Below are positions 13,340-14,517 of a stretch of DNA of 14,517 nt, piece by piece (the stretch's first letter is position 1; every line of letters begins with the position of its first letter). Origin of the DNA: Alphaproteobacteria bacterium. GTDB taxonomy: Bacteria > Pseudomonadota > Alphaproteobacteria > Rhizobiales > Rhizobiaceae. The notes under the pieces are model-generated. The model worked only from the letters and a program-made list of their open reading frames with translations, did no database searches and had not been told where the DNA came from. The stretch spans positions 1 to 14,517 of the forward strand of contig JAUIBM010000019.1 in assembly GCA_030428345.1 (NCBI GenBank), given 5' to 3'. The position numbers and the translations under genes are program-made.

Positions 13340-14517
13340 ATGATGCGATTTCCTGCGGCAAATCTCCCGGCCCGAATGATCCTGGCGCTTCTGGCCATGT
13401 GCATTGGCGGCGCGGCGCCGGTTTCCGCCGCGGAGGAGCCGGGACCCTGGCTGCATGGCGCGGCGCTGTTCGGCGAGTTGAAATACGGCCCGGACTTCAA
13501 GCATTACGACCATGTGGACCCGGACGCGCCAAAGGGCGGCGTCGACAACGAGATCGCCTATGGCGGCTATGATTCGTTCAATCCCTTCGTCGTGCGGGGC
13601 CGGCCCGCCGCCGGACTGACCTATTCGGGCGGCCTGATTTACGACACCCTGCTTGAGCAATCGGTCGACCAGCCCTCGGCTTCCTACGCGCTGGTCGCGG
13701 ACGCGTTTCGCTATCCCGCCGATTTTTCATCGGCCACCTACCGCATCGATCCCAGGGCGCGCTTCCATGACGGAACGCCGATCACGCCGGACGACGTGAT
13801 CTGGTCGCTGCAGACGCTGAAGGCCAACCATCCGCTCTACACGAGCTATTATCACAACGTCGTCAAGGCCGAGCAGACCGGCGAGCGGGAAGTCACCTTC
13901 ACCTTCGACGTGAAGGGCAATCGCGAATTGCCGCTGATCATGGGAGATCTGCCGGTGCTGCCGCGCCATTGGTGGGAAGGCAAGGACGCGAACGGCAATC
14001 AGCGCAACATCGCCGAGCCCAGTTCCGAGCCGCCGCTCGGCTCCGGGCCGTACCGCATCGCCGAACATGATTCGGGCAAGAGCATCACTTGGGAACGCGT
14101 CAAGGATTACTGGGCGGCGGATCTTCCGGTACGCAAGGGCCGCTTCAATTTCGATCGCATCCACTACACCTATTTCCTCGACCAGAACGCGGTCTGGGAA
14201 GCGTTCAAGAAGGGCGGCTTTGCCGATACGAGGCGTGAGAACGTCTCGAAATACTGGGCGACCGAGTATGATTTCCCCGCGTTCCAGCGCGGCGACGTGC
14301 TGCGCAAGGAATTTCCCACCACCAGCCCCAAGCCTTTTCAGGGCTATTATTTCAACACCCGCAATCCGAAGTTCTCCGACTGGCGCGTGCGCAAGGCGCT
14401 GATGCTGCTGTTCGACTTCGAGAGCATGAACAAGACGCTGTTCTATGGCCTTTACACCCGCACCGATTCCTATTTCGAGGGCGGCGAACTGCAGGGCGGC
14501 CGTGAGAAGCCCGAAGG
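13340..14517 (+). CDS. ABC transporter substrate-binding protein, family 5 (YejA-like), 3' truncated by window
   Basis: An open frame of 392 codons runs past the right edge; full-length YejA-type proteins are about 600 residues, so roughly two thirds are present. An N-terminal signal peptide (hydrophobic residues 13-26, likely cut after VSAA) precedes HGAALFGELKYGPDFKHY and VDPDAPKGG, the hallmark of YejA/microcin-C-type oligopeptide-binding proteins. Later family-5 features follow: ARFHDGTPITPDDVIWSLQ, PPLGSGPYRIAEHDSGKSI and YYFNTRNPKFSDWRVRKAL. It would deliver peptides or similar solutes to an inner-membrane ABC permease, whose genes presumably follow outside the window. ATG 13340 (MMRF) is supported by AGGAAGG six bases upstream. 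The 215-base gap before it holds the terminator and no clear promoter. Confidence 0.9.
   Translation, partial: MMRFPAANLPARMILALLAMCIGGAAPVSAAEEPGPWLHGAALFGELKYGPDFKHYDHVDPDAPKGGVDNEIAYGGYDSFNPFVVRGRPAAGLTYSGGLIYDTLLEQSVDQPSASYALVADAFRYPADFSSATYRIDPRARFHDGTPITPDDVIWSLQTLKANHPLYTSYYHNVVKAEQTGEREVTFTFDVKGNRELPLIMGDLPVLPRHWWEGKDANGNQRNIAEPSSEPPLGSGPYRIAEHDSGKSITWERVKDYWAADLPVRKGRFNFDRIHYTYFLDQNAVWEAFKKGGFADTRRENVSKYWATEYDFPAFQRGDVLRKEFPTTSPKPFQGYYFNTRNPKFSDWRVRKALMLLFDFESMNKTLFYGLYTRTDSYFEGGELQGGREKPE

Noticed and set aside
13301..13660. Minus-strand open frame opposite the start of the solute-binding protein gene
   Set aside because: A continuous signal peptide and YejA-type sequence run on the plus strand with a good ribosome site.
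1..14517. tRNA, rRNA, CRISPR arrays, insertion sequences or integrase/attachment sites
   Set aside because: None was seen on either strand; nearly all sequence is taken up by coding regions, and no regularly spaced repeats or transposase-like frames appear.

Overview
The window is GC-rich, gene-dense DNA from an alphaproteobacterium, most likely of the Hyphomicrobiales (Rhizobiales) type. The main evidence is the right-hand third. It holds kdsB and pheA, a divergent membrane-anchored cytochrome c, and a YejA-like peptide-binding protein, an arrangement I recall from rhizobial and Brucella-like genomes. Placement is by protein character and synteny from memory; no database was searched.

Left part, minus strand (6441 down to 1): an apparent operon read leftwards. 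In order it encodes an alpha/beta hydrolase, a nitronate-monooxygenase-like flavoprotein, an acyl-CoA (AMP-forming) ligase, the three parts of a TRAP transporter (DctP binding protein, DctQ, DctM), and the first 27 codons of an unidentified gene. The first three genes are joined by GTGA stop/start overlaps. A strong hairpin separates dctP from dctQ.

Centre, plus strand (6710 to 10479): a carotenoid/stilbene cleavage dioxygenase with four well-spaced iron-binding histidines, an unusual regulator made of two HxlR-like units each ending in a cysteine cluster, an IclR-family regulator overlapping it by 4 bases, and a PaaI-type hotdog thioesterase. The 268-base divergent intergenic region (6442-6709) carries a credible minus-strand promoter, two direct repeats flanking its -35 element, a perfect 6-3-6 palindrome upstream of it, and a spaced 8-base inverted repeat.

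Right part: pheA (prephenate dehydratase) and kdsB (CMP-KDO synthetase) overlap on the minus strand and converge on the thioesterase gene with only 23 bases between. Divergent from kdsB is the cytochrome c gene with an Ala/Pro/Glu/Thr-rich tail. It is followed by an intrinsic terminator and a truncated family-5 solute-binding protein gene running off the window.

Interpretation (inference): 1-10479 looks like an accessory catabolic module beside a housekeeping block. The TRAP system would import a carboxylate. The ligase would make its CoA thioester, and the thioesterase and hydrolase would act on CoA or ester intermediates. The dioxygenase would split a conjugated double bond (stilbenoid, phenylpropenoid or apocarotenoid), with the two regulators sensing the pathway. 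No aldehyde dehydrogenase is present in the window, although the dioxygenase would yield aldehydes, so either it lies elsewhere or the cluster continues past position 1. The substrate cannot be read from the sequence.
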